Assembly (NCBI GenBank): GCA_015039315.1
Contig: WIDE01000034.1
Span: 1-64,000 of the forward strand
Reading direction: 5' to 3'
Origin: Clavulina sp. PMI_390
Lineage: Eukaryota > Basidiomycota > Agaricomycetes > Cantharellales > Hydnaceae
DNA length: 64,000 bases
The notes beneath the pieces were generated by a model. It was not told where the DNA came from. It saw nothing but the letters and a program-made list of their open reading frames with translations, and searched no databases. The stretch's first letter is position 1, and the number at the start of each line of letters is the position of its first letter. A program made the position numbers and the translations under genes. Below, in pieces: positions 33,053 to 51,869 of the stretch.

Positions 33053-36000
33053 CTATAGAAATTCACTTAGCGCAGCAACGTGTGCTTCGCGCCTTTTTAC
33101 AAGATCAGCGTGCAGCATGACTACTTTTATCTCAGCTTCCACCTTGAGAGGAAGTTAGAACTGGAGAGCATAAGAAAATTGGTGGCACCCACCTTGAGTA
33201 GTTTATCGGGATGCCACATTCTGGTAGTCATGCTCTCCAGGTGGATGTACAGTGTAGACACTGAATCGCATGCGAGTAGTTCAGCTTCATTCATCTTGAG
33301 CATGGCGAGAGCGACGCGGAATAGGACGTCCATGCCCTCGAGAAACAGAACGTCCCAGACTCGGAAGAGGGTCTAAATAGCCCCTGGTCAGCACGAAGGT
33401 CTCTAAGGGCGAAATGCGGTACAAACACTCACGTCAACAGGGAGACAGTCCGTAAACAATGATAAAAACCACGAGAAGCAAATGGCAGCTAGATCAACGC
33501 CTAGGTCCTGGAGATGGTTATATAGCTTTGGTAACCGTTCTTGCACGAAGTCGAGTAGCACGAGCGGGCACGCTCTTGAGACAAGAAGAGAAGACCCAAA
33601 GAACTCGGTCGGAAGAAGATGCTCCATAACGCACACCAGCATCCAGAATGCATCTTCCTCATTTGCATAAACCAAGAGCAACGTTGATGCAATAAGATTC
33701 ATTCCCTAGAGCACCAAATCATTGTTATTGAAGCCACCGAGGAGATAAGAAGGGGTGATAATTGCTTACCTGGCAATATCCTACTTCAGGGTTACGACTA
33801 GGTAGACGGGAAGAGCATTTACCAGAGTTAGTGAGATGACATAAAGTCCGGAAACGTATCACGGACCGACTATAGGCCTGCAGGACCCTCCGAAGCTTCG
33901 CAACTCCGATACCGTCACCGCCGAAGAAAACATTAGTTGGCACTGAAAAATAACAGGCGAGGGTTCATCAGCAACGATCTAAGCACCCACAATCGGAAAA
34001 CTGACTGGTCCGTTTAACGTCTTTCTCGATATCCGCCATGACGGTACTTTCTTTGTTTCCGTTTGCCTTCTTTTCCTTCTCGACTTGGGCTAAGAGCTCG
34101 CCAAATGCGCCAGGTTCTCCCACCTCAGCCATTCCTAAACACTCTCCCCATACCTTCCCACGATACACGAGTGGGACACCCTTCCTGACAAGCTTCACAA
34201 ACTCTTTGAATTCCTCTCGCGGGGCGCCTGACCCCGAAAGGGAAAAGCCCTGTTGCGACATTCCAATGAAGCCATAACCAGATGTGAGTTGCGTTTCTTC
34301 GTCCGTGGTTGATAGATCTTGTGTGGGATCAATAGAAGGATTCCGTGCAGTAAAACCGCTGAGAATGGCAGATGCCGGGTTGTAGAACATTGAAGCAGCT
34401 CCTCCGCCTGAACTGGCACTTCCTCCTGTTGTAGAGGTACCGAGCGCCCGCCGGCGTTTCTTGAGGAAAGCGTCCCACTCGGTTCGCTGCGAGGCTTGCT
34501 GGCGATCGTGCATGTCTGTTAACTGGTGGAGGAGTAGTTCAACGGTTCCACGCGTAGGACGAGTGGGGATGGGGGCAGAAGGAACGGAAGAGTGGACCAC
34601 GGGGGCTAAAGGAGGGGTTGTAGCGGAAGTGTTGGGTGATGAAATGGCGTCTAAGATTACCCGTGTCGTTGGTGTAGGGTCGTCCGATAGCGGGTTCTCA
34701 TCTGTCGTGTCAAGTACTGCTGCAGTCGTCGAAGTCGAGGTACCAGCTCCACCTCCGGTACTGGACCCAAAGGTAAGAGATGCGCTCATTGGTGATACAA
34801 GATCTGCGACGCTGGCTGATAACACTTGGGTTGACACACTGAGCTTTGCTGGCGTAGGTGTTAAGGGTGGGAGAGCGGTTGTTGATCTAGATCTATTCCT
34901 CCCTCCAGTATTGTTTCGCCGAGAAGAAGGGGGCAGATCGTTGAGCGAGCCGACGGAAAGAGCCATAGAGCTCATGTTAGGGGAATGGGAGGGTGATGAA
35001 GACTGCGGGCGAACGAGGGTGGATGGCTCTTTGGCGTCATCATCATCGAGTTCCGAGTCATGCTCTTCCATAATGGGCCGCTCAGAGGCAGGGCCGCTAT
35101 CTGCGGGAACGATAATCTCCGTAGCGCTGGCGTCTCCTCCCTCTTTTAACCTCTTAGAGCTCTCTGCCAACCAGCGCTGATCCTCTTCTGCATCTCGTTC
35201 CCGGTCGCGGTCTGCGATACGAAGACCGGTGAGGCTAGCAGGCGCTGTGCTTGAGGCAGCTTGTGCTTTGAGGAGAAGGTTGATGTCGTATTGTGATATA
35301 TCCTGTGACAAAAGATAGTAGGGATCAGGAAAGAACAAGGTCAGGATAGAAACATAGAGTGTCAAGCATGATCCAGAAAGGGAAAGAAACTGCTCGCGCA
35401 CATAAATGAACCCATAGCGATCCGTTAATGGCTCATTTCCTTCATCCTCTCCCCCTCGAGGCGCAAACCTTGACGCTCCTACTCCGGCCCTTCGTATCCC
35501 ACTCTCTCCATCGCCCTCAGAGCCCCCAAACCGGCTCCCCACTGTGTAATATGGTAATACGGGCTTGAAGTCCTTCGACCCCAGCAAAGAGCCGTGCAGT
35601 CTATTCCCATTAGTAGTAGTGCCGCCGATGTCCTCAGATGGATCTACACCTGCACTCGCGCTTGCATTGGGATCGCTTGGGCGGGGACGAGCGAGAAGAA
35701 GTGTAGGTGGGCGAGCGAGCTCTGGTATGATGGATTCGAGCTCCACGCCGCCTCGTGCTCCCGTGCTAGGTGTGGGTTGGACAGTGAGCGGGTCGGTGAC
35801 GAGCATAGACGATTTCAACCCAGTGGAAGCGCTAGCATTGGTATTGCTTGTAGTCGAAGCGGGATCGACGTTTGTAGGGTTTGGAGCTGACGAGGAAGAG
35901 TTGTTCGTGCTTGACGAGCTTCCCCGTGTGAGCGAGGGCATGAATCCTCGGGCGGCAAGTCGTCCAATCGTGGCTGCACCCGCTACGAAAACGGAGCCAC

Positions 36001-38328
36001 TACGTTGGGAAGGCTGAGAGTGCGATTGGGAGCGGTGCTTTCCTCGTGAGGTAGAGGCAGATGCAGTGGAGGCATCCAGCACCTGTCCAAGCGATGCTGT
36101 GGCTTCCATTGCAGAAACTTTTGTATTATTGTTCGTGTTGGCAGCGCTCCCACTTTCGATCTCCGCGCCAGCCGACACACCAGACTCTCTTGTCTCGGCG
36201 CTAGGGCTTCTGAGCCCCATCAAACTTGGTGGTTTGCTCAACCTGCCTCTTCCGCTCCTCCCATAACCTGAACTAGTGTCTAAGCTTACGCCCTCATCCC
36301 TGGCTCTCCGGACCAGATCCATCGCGAGCTCCCTAACAAGTGGAGAGCTTGTGTTCGCATTGTTGATGAGGATGGAGCCGGGCGAAGACGCAATCATAAT
36401 CCGCGTGGCGGTCACAATAGCTCGGAGTGCAGGCGAGGGGAGGGAAGGGCGTGTTGGTTCAGGAGGTGAAGTATCGATCAAACTCCGGTCTTGCGAGCGG
36501 GAAGCACGGGAATGAACGGAGAGAGTTTCAAGGTGATCTGGGTTAGGGTTCAAATTTTGATTTCCCTGGACCGTTTCGTTATCCTTCGAGGCGTTGGTTG
36601 AGGAGACATCCGGCTGCTCACTTTCTCTTGATGTAGCGCCCTCTAGTTGCCCCTGGCTAGCGTTCGAGTCGCGCGATTGAGAATAGGTCGGCGGTGCTAC
36701 GGCAGGAGAAAGTGGTGCACTGGTTGTGCTCGAGACCGAGCCAACCCTCTTTCGTCCAGAAGCGCTAGCTTTGATAGTAGCCTGGTTGGTATGAGAGTGC
36801 CCGCGGATAGTCCCACCCGCTCCAGAGCCAGCGAATATCCTGAATACTGAAGAACGGATTGTACTTGGCTGAGGCTGTGGAGCTCGCTTGGCATCGCCTT
36901 CTTCATCTTCGTCCTCTTCTGCAACAGAGCCGATAGGGAACGAGCGCGTACTGAGCGCCGCACCACTCTTGGATGATTTCCACGAGCGTACGCTCATCGT
37001 ATCTGCATGGTCATCGTCATGATCACCTTCGTCATCCTCTTCTTCCTCTTCTTCTGGTACTGCAATCGTCGGCGCAGAGAACTGGCTTGACGGGGAGCCC
37101 CCAGTGCCTGCGGCACTGTTAGCGGCACCATTATGTGAAGTGAGGCTCTGAGTGCGTGAACGACTCCCGCCACCTATGCGCCACATCCAGTCGCTGATAG
37201 CTGTGCGGCTTGAGCGACTGTTGCCTCCGTTGCCAGTTTCAGAAGACGCACTGACAATGCTTGATGCGTCATCAGTAGCATGGAAATTGTCGTGGGCGGA
37301 TGTCGAGGAGGGAGATATGCTATTGTGAATATTATGGTTGGTATGGGTATTTGCGCGACGTGTGGATGAGGACGGGACATGGATGGTGATGGGTCTAGAA
37401 GCAGTCTGAGAGGAGCTAGATGGGTGAATGGATGGGAAAGGGGCGGTAGTACTTGTTGCAGTAGTAGAGGCAGGTGGAGGGTTTGATGCGGCAGTGGAGC
37501 TGAAGGTGGACATGGTAGGCGAGGGAGGAGTGAACGTGTCCTCCATCGCTTCGTTGAGGGAGTCGTTGAGGGTCTAATGCATTTAATGATAAGTCAGGAA
37601 AAGAAGGGGTGCTTTGATGGCATCAATGAAGGATGAGAAAGCATGCATACATGTTCGACGGCGTCATTTAGCGCATCTCCGTTGACACGGACTGCCAAAA
37701 CTTCCTCGACGTCTTCACTAAACACGGTCTCCAGGACATTCCGTGCGACTTGTTTCCCTTTGTCATCGAGCTCCCACATCATTTTCTTTACTCTGGCCCT
37801 GGCCCGTTGCTCCTTTCCGATCTCTCTCGAACGAACTGCCAGTAGCTCTGTGTTGCGGATTTGGGCGTCATCGAGAGCCCGCGAGACGAGACGGAGAGCA
37901 TCACGAAGGGTATTCGGAGTAGTCAAGATAGCATCAATGGAAGCATCATCGAGGGAGTACCAGGGAGTTTTGAGAATGTCTTCGGGGCTTGTATTGGAAT
38001 CTAGATCGCCCGGGTTTGAGCTGTTACCACGGACAGAGGGAACGAGGCCATCGGAGATATCGTCCGGTGGGAAGAGGGGCGGCCGAGGGCGAGAACGAGG
38101 GCTCCTCGGGGTGGCTAGTGTATGCACATCATTGCTATCGGCGGGAGGGTTCGAGGCTGGCTCAGGGTGGAATGCATTCGCATTGACGACGCGAGCATCT
38201 GCCTCGCGTTTGAGGTCAAAGTAGTTGGTAGTTGGTCTCACGATGCTCTCATTCCAGTCCTTGGAGATTCGTGGTCGTCTTACATTCGTTGTTGGTTCTT
38301 CAGGGGAGAGTGGATGCAGGTGTGCCAT
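33053..38328 (-). CDS. TBC-domain Rab GTPase-activating protein with long disordered N-terminal region
   Basis: The start at 38328 (MAHLHPLSPEEPTT) opens a first exon of about 690 bases with a predicted helix (TPNTLRDALRLVSRALDDAQ). It joins a very long exon whose first 900 codons are Ser/Thr/Ala/Asn-rich and disordered. The TBC domain begins at RKGVPLVYRGKVWGECLG (about 34150). The arginine finger is visible in IEKDVKRT (about 34025) and the glutamine finger in YCQGMNLIAS (across the intron near 33712-33775), so the dual-finger GTPase activation chemistry should be intact. Further exons give EHLLPTEFFGSSLLVSRA, ICFSWFLSLFTDCLPV and RVWDVLFLEGMDVLFR. The last exon, VEAEIKVVMLHADLVKRREA, ends at 33053. 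It should switch off a Rab GTPase in membrane traffic; the target is unknown. Confidence 0.88.
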
Positions 38329-38705
38329 CCAGAGAAGGGAAGGGGGGGTGTCAAGCCCGTGACAGCGGGTGACAGCCAACCAGGGCGACGCAGCGTTGCG
38401 TCACGGCGATCGTTGTCAACAGCGTTAGACGGGGGCAAGCTGCGCCAAACAAGGGCTTGGTCAATCTCCTGATCACGTGCTAGATTGGGTACCTTGGTCC
38501 ATTCCATTTCTCCTCCTCGCCACCACCGTTCTCCTGACTGCCGCGTGGTGTGCTCGCCGGCCCCCAGGAGACACCCCGCACACATCCTGAGGCTCTATCC
38601 GTGCTCCCTGCGGATCTTAACTGATCTTTAGTCAACCTCCACCTTCGACCTCGAGACACTGAGCGGCCTCGGAGAGTGTGTTCGTGTCTGTAGATTCTAA
38701 ACAAG
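38329..38705. promoter_or_regulatory. Divergent promoter, TBC gene and SNF1 kinase
   Basis: A spacer of 377 bases between opposing starts. It contains two short cagcgggtgacagc-like direct copies near 38360-38380 and ttgcgtcacg near 38397, a CRE/ATF-like core. A regulatory role is inferred. Confidence 0.45.
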
Positions 38706-42984
<4,279 letters not shown>

Positions 42985-45712
42985 CATTCCTCAGCTATCC
43001 TGTTCTCTCCGAATTTTTGCTTGCTTGCTTTCTACCACTTGTTCAGTTCTTCGTGCTACTGCATCCACTCGCTCGTTCTGGGGACCACGTTGTAGTGCCA
43101 CCTCTCATACCCTGGTTCCCTTTAATCCCTTCTTCCTTTTCACCCTGTTCCTTTGTATCGGATCCTCACTCTCCTTTCACTTTGATCGGACTTCTATGTT
43201 GTTTGTGTTCATCTATCTTCCACCCGAAAGCCCTCGATTTACCTACCTCCGCGCTCAAGGGCATCCCTTTTTTATCTTTCTGTTGTATTTTTGGCTTGGT
43301 GCCTGTTCAATTTTTCTCGCAAGGAGGTGGAAGTACGGTCCGACTCGCTGACGGCGAGGCTCCAAGATTGATGATATTAATTTCGGTGCTCCCGGCCCTT
43401 GGAGCCATGCCATACTGTACCGGGTAACATTGTGACGAACTTACACCTCTTTTGCCATATTGCTATCACTACACACGCGCACACCACCATGACCACGTTC
43501 CCCATCAATCAATTGTTTTCATAAGAACAAGCTTTTAGTCTTAATATTACTCGGATATTGCGTGCCATCGGGTGTAGGCCGTAATATGGGGTGGTAGAGT
43601 CGTGGACAGAGATAGGAGCGCCAAGATGCGCGTATATGCATTGAGGCGCACATCTTTGTGGGCGTGTCAAACGAGAACAACGTGGGGATGGACGCGGCCC
43701 TTCTATGCCGCTCCCAAGCAATGGCATCTTCTTTTTGTATGGGGGAATAGATACCAAAGGCGCTTGAAGATAGATTGGACGGGATTCGCGTTCAAGGTTT
43801 CAATAGGATGGGTGGCGCCAACCTGCTCTGCAAGAGCGTCGTGACCACAGGCCCTCCACTATCGGGACGACCCATGCCAACCGTGGGGCTCCTAACTTGA
43901 CAACAAAGATTGGTAATTAATGGAGTTGTCATTCTGTCGTGGAGATTTGCGCATCGAATGGAGCGATGGGTGCTGAGATGGATAGATGGAGAAGCTGCTA
44001 TACCAAGTGTCGGGAATCTAAACCATCGGCACGGGGTGCCGAAGGGGCGTCTATACGTAGAACGAGCTGACGGTAACATTTGGAAGTCTTTGCATGACTG
44101 GCATGACTACGCAGTTGGCACGAACACGTCAGATTGGGGCGGTCCTCATCATTCGAGATGCATGGACGATCGGTTATCAAGACGAGCATATAATTCATCC
44201 GCTAATAGGACCCACCGGCCGATTGGCTCACGGTTCGCCCCGAGGGCCTCTCAATTACTCAGCATCAGAGAGGAAGCAAGAGATAAAGTGGTCATAGATA
44301 TCAGGATGCACCTCGATTACTCTATCCTGAGAATTTGACGAAATTCTTTGCAAAAGATCGGAAGGAGAATCGGGGGCGTCGAGAAAGCCATCGGGATACG
44401 TCAGTAGAGTCACCAGATCGCAAAGGCATACCGCGCCGAAAAAGCTCGGTAAGATTGGCGCCCCCAGCCGAAACAGCCAATATGCGTTGAAAAGAGCTAA
44501 TTTTGAAGGGGGTACATGGGTGAGCAACAATCTCCCACACGACGTCGAATAAAAGCTGGCATGTTCCGAAAGCTGTCAAGTTTTCGCAGGGGAACTCCCG
44601 CCTTGTTTGTTTGGCTTCTCATCCTCTAGCCCCAAAAACCCTGGCTCTCCTGGTTGAGCGCTCGTCAATATGTATGTAAAGGGCCTCGATGAAATGGTGA
44701 GACCTTCGAGTAGCGAATCTGTGGGAGCGCAGCTTTCAGGCTATTGAAATCTCATTTCTCCAATCCCCCCCTCTGTAACCTCAATTCCGATGATGTACTC
44801 ATTGAATCGCTGTGTAGCAATGCAGTCCCGTGGCCATCACAAGATCCCTCCTTCAGTCGAAACTGCGCTTCTTATCATGGTTCCCATACCTGTCTATTTC
44901 CGATTCACTCCACAACAAGCTTGTCTTCACTCAGTTGTTCCTCCCGACTGTGCCTGGTTAAATATTCCTGAGAGTCTGGAGCTTTCCTAATACGATTGGA
45001 TTCTCTCGTTGACTAAGCTGCCTCGGCCGGCATGTTTGCACTTGATTCGCAACTACGGTCTATCCCTACGCTGTGCATCGTCAGTTGACCACTGCCATGA
45101 ACCGCGATGTGCAGTCTCCCAAACACGGAAGACTGGTGAAGTTTCAACCTACGATTGAATCAATCAGGAACAACCTCGGCTCCCAGCACAGTCTTCGTCG
45201 ACCATGACCGACAACCGTGTCCGCGCGGCCATGCATATGGTACCTCTCCCATCGGCGCCATCCGACCGCCTTGCTATTGTATCTCTTTTGGGAATGAGTG
45301 GCTCAGATTTGAACCCAGCTTCACTTAGAAAGCCGGACGCATAAATCTTAGAGTCTGTCAAAATGTGCAGTCAAAGGCATGTACCCCCAACCCTCTCCCC
45401 AAGAGTCTCGCCCCCGGGAGCATCCGATCTTTTTACTGATTGCATTTCCTTGATTGGTTCAGGTGTGCCGTTCACCAAGAGACCGAACACGCAGTGCACG
45501 CATGCTAGCGCAACATCCAAACGTGTGATCGGAGATGCCATGGCCATCGAAGCCCCGTACTTCAAGTCGTTCATCGGCGCCCCGTGTCCCCTCGTGTTTG
45601 ATGCGCCCGCTCTATTGCAAACCCAATATGCTCATGGCTTACCATCCCTCCTCTGAGAGACCGAGAACGCATAAAAGTGCTGGCAAGGACTGCCTGGGTC
45701 TCTGCACCAGCT
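42985..45712. other. 2.7 kb gene-poor stretch
   Basis: Short unconnected open frames only. The first 400 bases are CT-rich 3' flank of SNF1. A cataaaag element at about 45670 lies 43 bases before the MFS start and may be its TATA box. Nothing else is recognised. Confidence 0.45.
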
Positions 45713-47972
45713 ATGGCATCAACTTCTGCACCCCCCACTTCAACCACAGTTCGATTCAAGCTCATTCTATGTGCGAACTAACTTGCATGATTTTTCTTTG
45801 GCTGATCACTCTAACTCGTCGTACGACTAGTTGCCATATGCCTCTCCGTATTTTTGGCCACACTTGACTTCACGAGGTTAGTGTTGCTGTTCGTTTTTGA
45901 CTTTCATACAGAACTTCATATTCTCCCCCAGCGTCGGAACTATTGTTCCAGCCATCGTTCACGATCTTCCCGGGCCATCTTTCGCCTGGATTGGTGCTGC
46001 ATATGCGATTTCCTCCGCGGCATTTGTCCCAATGGCTGGGCTTCTCAATAATATCTATGGAAGGCAACCTGTTCTTCTCGTTGGCATTTTCCTCTTCATG
46101 TTGGGTTCTGCCCTGTGTGGGGGGGCGCAAACACTGAATATGCTTATTGCTGCTCGAGGTCAGTCTCCTCATGACTAACTGTTGTAATCATGCGCCGAAG
46201 CCTCCAGTACTGAAATTCAACATGAGAGTAGCAATTCAAGGAGCTGGAGCGGGAAATATTTGGTCGGGATCATCTATTGTACTTTCCGATCTTGTTCCCT
46301 TAAGTGGTGAGTAGCATAAGTGTCGCACCCACCGATTGACCAAGCCAACTAACATTTTTCTCTGAAGAAAGAGCGAAGTACTCAGCTCTCCTAAGTTTAG
46401 TACGTTTTTCAGTGCCGTAGATCCATGTTAGTTGCCTTCCTCTAACCCGCTTGATTAGACTTGGTCTATTGCGTCTGTTCTTGGGCCCGTCTTGGGAGGT
46501 CTCCTGGCTTCAACCAATGCTTGGCGCTGGCTTTTCTGTATGCTTCGTCCTTCCACATTCACCTCCAACCAAAATTTTCCTTCTGACATCAGCTCTAGTC
46601 GTGAACCTTCCGCTTGGAGCAATCGCAGGTATCTTGGTAATTCTCTGTCTCAATACCAGAATTCCCTCCGGAACCTTCATCGAGAAAGCTCGAAAAGTCG
46701 ATGTGATGTATGTGTGTTACTGGCAAGCAGCATAACCTTACCCAACTATCATTCTGACGAGTTTGCTCAGCGGCAATCTAATCATTATCGGAAGCACAAC
46801 TTCCTTGATCTTGGCTTTGACGTGGGGTGGGGTTGCATATTCTTGGACATCAACCCACGTGCTAGTTCCGCTCATTGCGGGAATCATTGGCTTGATCGGC
46901 TGCGCGGCATATGAGGCATATATCCCAGCTTACCCGACCATGCCGCCGCATTTATTCAAGAACCCCACAACACTCCTTGGGTAGTATTAAATTCTTGCCT
47001 CCACATACGGATGATTGACTCATGGTTGTGGTCATATTTCTATAGATTCCTCGGCTCGTTCCTCTCCTTCATGTTCACGATCAACGTGGTGTACTATCTG
47101 CCTGTATTTTTCCAAGGTGTCTGGATGACCTCGGCAACTGGATCGGGAGCTCTTTTGATGCCTGTGGCGACTCTGATAGGTAAGATTACTTATTCCTCTA
47201 GCTTCAGCACTTTCGGCTTACCTAGGCGATCTAGCTTTGGGGTTACTTGCTAGCGGTGCCGTGGTCCAGCGAACGGGGAACTATTTGATCCTGACATACT
47301 GCGGCTGGATTATCGTCGCCGTTGGGCTCGGTTTACTCACCCTCTTGCGCCCGACTTCTTCTACTATGGCGCTTATAGGCCTAACAGTCGTAGTCGGGCT
47401 GGGGATCGGAATCCTTTTCCTCGTCAACACGTTCCTCATCCTCGCGCCACTTGACCCCGTGGATAATGCGCACGCAATGGCGCTAATGGCGTACTTTAGA
47501 GCTCTTGGCCAGTAAGTGGATATTTCTCTGACCTGAACTTATGTTGTTTTTTGACCTCCGAATAATTCTTAGGGCTGTAGGTGTTACCATTGGGCTCACG
47601 GTACTCCAGAACAGCCTCAAGTCCCATCTCTCGCCCGATATCGTCGCATCCCTTCCGCGCGGTGTAGAAATGTCCTATTCCCTCATCCCTGCTATTCGCG
47701 ACCTTCCCGAACCGCTACAGTCGGAGGCTCGCCACGCATTCTCGCTCAGCTTAGCCAACATCTGGTTCATGATGATTCCCATTGCGTTGGTGGGGCTCAT
47801 CGCCTCATTCTTCGCCAAGTCCTATGTGCTTCATACGTCAACTGATGAGAAATGGGCTCTCGGCGACCGGGGTAGCGATGATGGGGCCGCAAGTTCAGGT
47901 GGCGAGAAGTCGACTCCAGCAGGGGAAACGACAAAGCTCGATCTTGAAGCGGGACCTCAGAATTGTGCATAA
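45713..47972 (+). CDS. MFS multidrug/H+ antiporter, DHA2-like (14 spans)
   Basis: The start MASTSAPPTSTTVRFKLIL continues across introns into FAICLSVFLATLDFTSVGTI (span 1, exons joining at about 45768/45832 and 45879/45933), then VPAIVHDLPGPSFAWIGAAY. Motif A region GLLNNIYGRQPVLLVG, motif B region AIQGAGAGNIWSGSSIVLSD and the antiporter motif C, SVLGPVLGGLLAS, follow. Later spans are in exons at 46763-46981, 47046-47180, 47230-47512 and 47574-47972. The tail is hydrophilic (EKSTPAGETTKLDLEAG). About ten introns, some very short. Such transporters export drugs, mycotoxins or siderophores. Its place next to three OYE genes and a GMC oxidoreductase fits an export role for a cluster product or a xenobiotic. 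Confidence 0.87.
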
Positions 47973-48134
47973 TCACTGTTGGTGTTGTCCGGTGGAGAGC
48001 CGTTGGGATTGAAAAAAAAAATCACTTGTGATATCGCCTGTTGTTTTCCTCGTTAGAACCTCTATAATGTAGTAGTAGCACATTATAATAAACGTTCCCT
48101 CATCCTTCAGTCAAGATTGCGCAGCTGTATTGGC

Positions 48135-49825
48135 TCAGGGTATTCTATCAAGCAATCGAGGTGAATCGATAGTTCCGCAGAACAGCGGAAATTTTACCAT
48201 ACCTGCAAGAACCTCTCGGTAACTCTCCTCCTCTTCATCCCCTTCGAACCAGTGCGATCGATCAAAATCCATATTCGACAGCAATGGCCACCCCTCTCCT
48301 GCAGATGTATGTGGAGGGTGGAGGGTAGTATGTAGCTGATCACCATGTAACATCCTAGGGCGTAACTCTCTCCAGTGCCATTGACCTAGCCACCACCAAT
48401 GGAACGGATCGTGTTTATCATGGATTTTACCAGCAAACCTCTGCGGTGCCAACTCAATCCGCAACGATGGGCGCTCGCTTAAAATACGATCGACGAGGTC
48501 AATTATCTTTTCGACCGGTTCGGATTGACCATGAAGTTCAGCGAAACGAGATTCTCGCAAACTGGGGTCGAATCTTTGCGCGTACACCCGCAGGAGAAGA
48601 AGGTTTGGGGTGATCATGACATCTTGAGACACCAAGAACGCAGTGAACAGCTCCATGAACCCTTGGAAGCCATGAATATGGACAGCAACCAATTGAGTGC
48701 TTGTAAGAAGTACCGCAACTATGTCTGTGGCGTATATGTGAGTTATTGCCAAAGTCTTGAGCTTGGGCAACTGAGGCCATTGTGGGTATTCTCGGCATAA
48801 CCCAAAACGGCCGCTACGCACAGAATTGGTTGCATAAGGTTGTCTGGCGAGGGAGAGATGTAAAAGCGATGGCAGGGCGCTGAACATTCGCCCTATTACA
48901 TCACAAGGCTCCTCGAGAAATAATCTTTCGAGGTATGGGAGCTCCATACAACATGACCAAGTGAGCTCTCCATTTTCACGGACCAACAGACATGCGTCGA
49001 GATGTAAAGACTGGAGGTTCCGAAATGTGGTAAGTGATCGGATGATTTCTTTTCGGAATTCAGGGTTGTGTATGACTGTTGCCAAGTAAACGTGTTGGAG
49101 GGTTCGCGTGTCAATGCCGATAAACGGATTGCACACCTCAAGGACCAGCGACAGCTCCCGCAAAGGTGTCAAAGGATTGCTTTGGAATATGTGGTCGGGA
49201 GCTTCACCGGCAAACAATGTCCAATGTCTCATCCAAGAGAAAATTCGAAGGGACGGGGTTGGTGATGCAAGTGGAAACAGGTCTGGCGAATCGTAATAGT
49301 GGAAAGTGCTCAAGCGTTCCCAAGGAATAGAATATAAAGAATAAAACCTCTCTATCGGCCAGTCCCGCGAGATATCGTCGTCTCCGGCTCTCCCCCATTC
49401 ATTATCCCAAGGCGTCCCTCCACGATTTAAAATAAGATCGATGGGGACATTTTTTGATCGTTCAACAAAGGCTTGCACCATTAGTTGAGCCGACATGTGA
49501 TACATAGGGACATGTATATGAGACCACAAATGTGGGTGCTGCATGACGATTGAATACCAAAGCTTGCAAGTTCTCCATAGATTGCGAAGGACAAGGTGGT
49601 ATCTTGGATACTTATCCTCTAGCGAACGTCGTGTTGCGAATTGAAAAATAGTCGCAAGGAACTCGACGGGGAGAATATTTATGTGAAGATTCGCGTATGA
49701 TATATCTTAAACAGGTGGTAATAGTGTGAGTTGGAGGCTCAAGCCTCTGACGCACTCGAGAATCGGGAAACCGTGGTGCATCTACCTGTCGTGGCCACCG
49801 CTATGTCCGACTCATCAGACTCCAT
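48135..49825 (-). CDS. F-box-like leucine-rich protein (paralogue 3)
   Basis: Exon 1 49786-49825 (MESDESDIAVATT) and exon 2 48135-49705 keep phase and give 536 residues. The F-box region is HINILPVEFLATIFQFATRR followed by LWRTCKLWYSIVMQHPHLW. An LRR-like region follows (LTTFRNLQSLHLDACLLVRE, LPKLKTLAITHIYATDIVAV, LVAVHIHGFQGFMELFTAF). It aligns much better with the gene at 55573 (shared LHLHGFxGF, EPCNV/EPCDVIGRMFS) than with those at 14.7 and 25.0 kb, so it forms a second sub-pair. Function unknown beyond the F-box motif. Confidence 0.82.
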
Positions 49826-50135
49826 CAGGACAATATGGGGCCTAAAGGAGGAGCGCAAGGATGGTTTCTAGTTGCGATATGATGGGTGTCTATGATGATG
49901 ATAATAACGTGCTCCGACGAACGCGAGGCCGAGGGTGGTGGGAGTTTCTCATCTCCGATGTGAGTCACAGCTCCAGTCACGTTTCTCGGTTCCTGCTACC
50001 CTTCAATTGCCTGCAATTAATACTCTGGCCCACCGAAGATAAAAACACAATGAGCTTTGAACGGAAATTCAGAGGGACCCCCTGCAACTGTTTCCTAGCT
50101 TGAATCACCCTCGTTCCACTACCATAGTGCCAGCC
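49826..50135. promoter_or_regulatory. Divergent spacer, F-box-like gene and OYE-1
   Basis: About 310 bases between opposing starts; agataaaaac at about 50037-50048 is a possible TATA element about 90 bases before the OYE-1 ATG. Confidence 0.4.
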
Positions 50136-51566
<1,431 letters not shown>

Positions 51567-51869
51567 TGACTCCCCTGCACCAACGGACTTGATATCTGAA
51601 ATAGAGATCTGAACGCCCCATGTATTGTAGAGTAAACCGTCATGTTTACTCTATGTCTGAAAGATCACAAATTTTGTATGAATAGTACTAACGTGCTTCT
51701 CGAGACGGAATAACTCTTCAGTCCCAGCCCATCTAATCTTTTGACACTTCAAAATATGTCAATCTGAGCATTCTACGGAACATTTGTATGGGTGACTAGT
51801 AGCGAGGAAATACAAAACTGGCAACCTCTGGACTGAGTCAACCAAGAAAGACAACGCCAGGGAGTGCTG
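51567..51869. other. Convergent 3' spacer
   Basis: About 300 bases between the stops of OYE-1 and the GMC gene. AT-rich, nothing recognised. Confidence 0.4.

Noticed and set aside
34461..35180. 239-codon plus-strand frame inside the TBC gene
   Set aside because: It is antisense to the long Ser/Thr-rich exon, whose composition keeps the opposite strand open; no features of its own.
37643..38224. 193-codon plus-strand frame over the TBC first exon
   Set aside because: Antisense shadow of a low-complexity exon.
43017..43427. Hydrophobic 136-codon frame after SNF1
   Set aside because: CT-rich 3' flank gives a pseudo-hydrophobic translation (Leu/Phe/Pro/Ser); no family signal.
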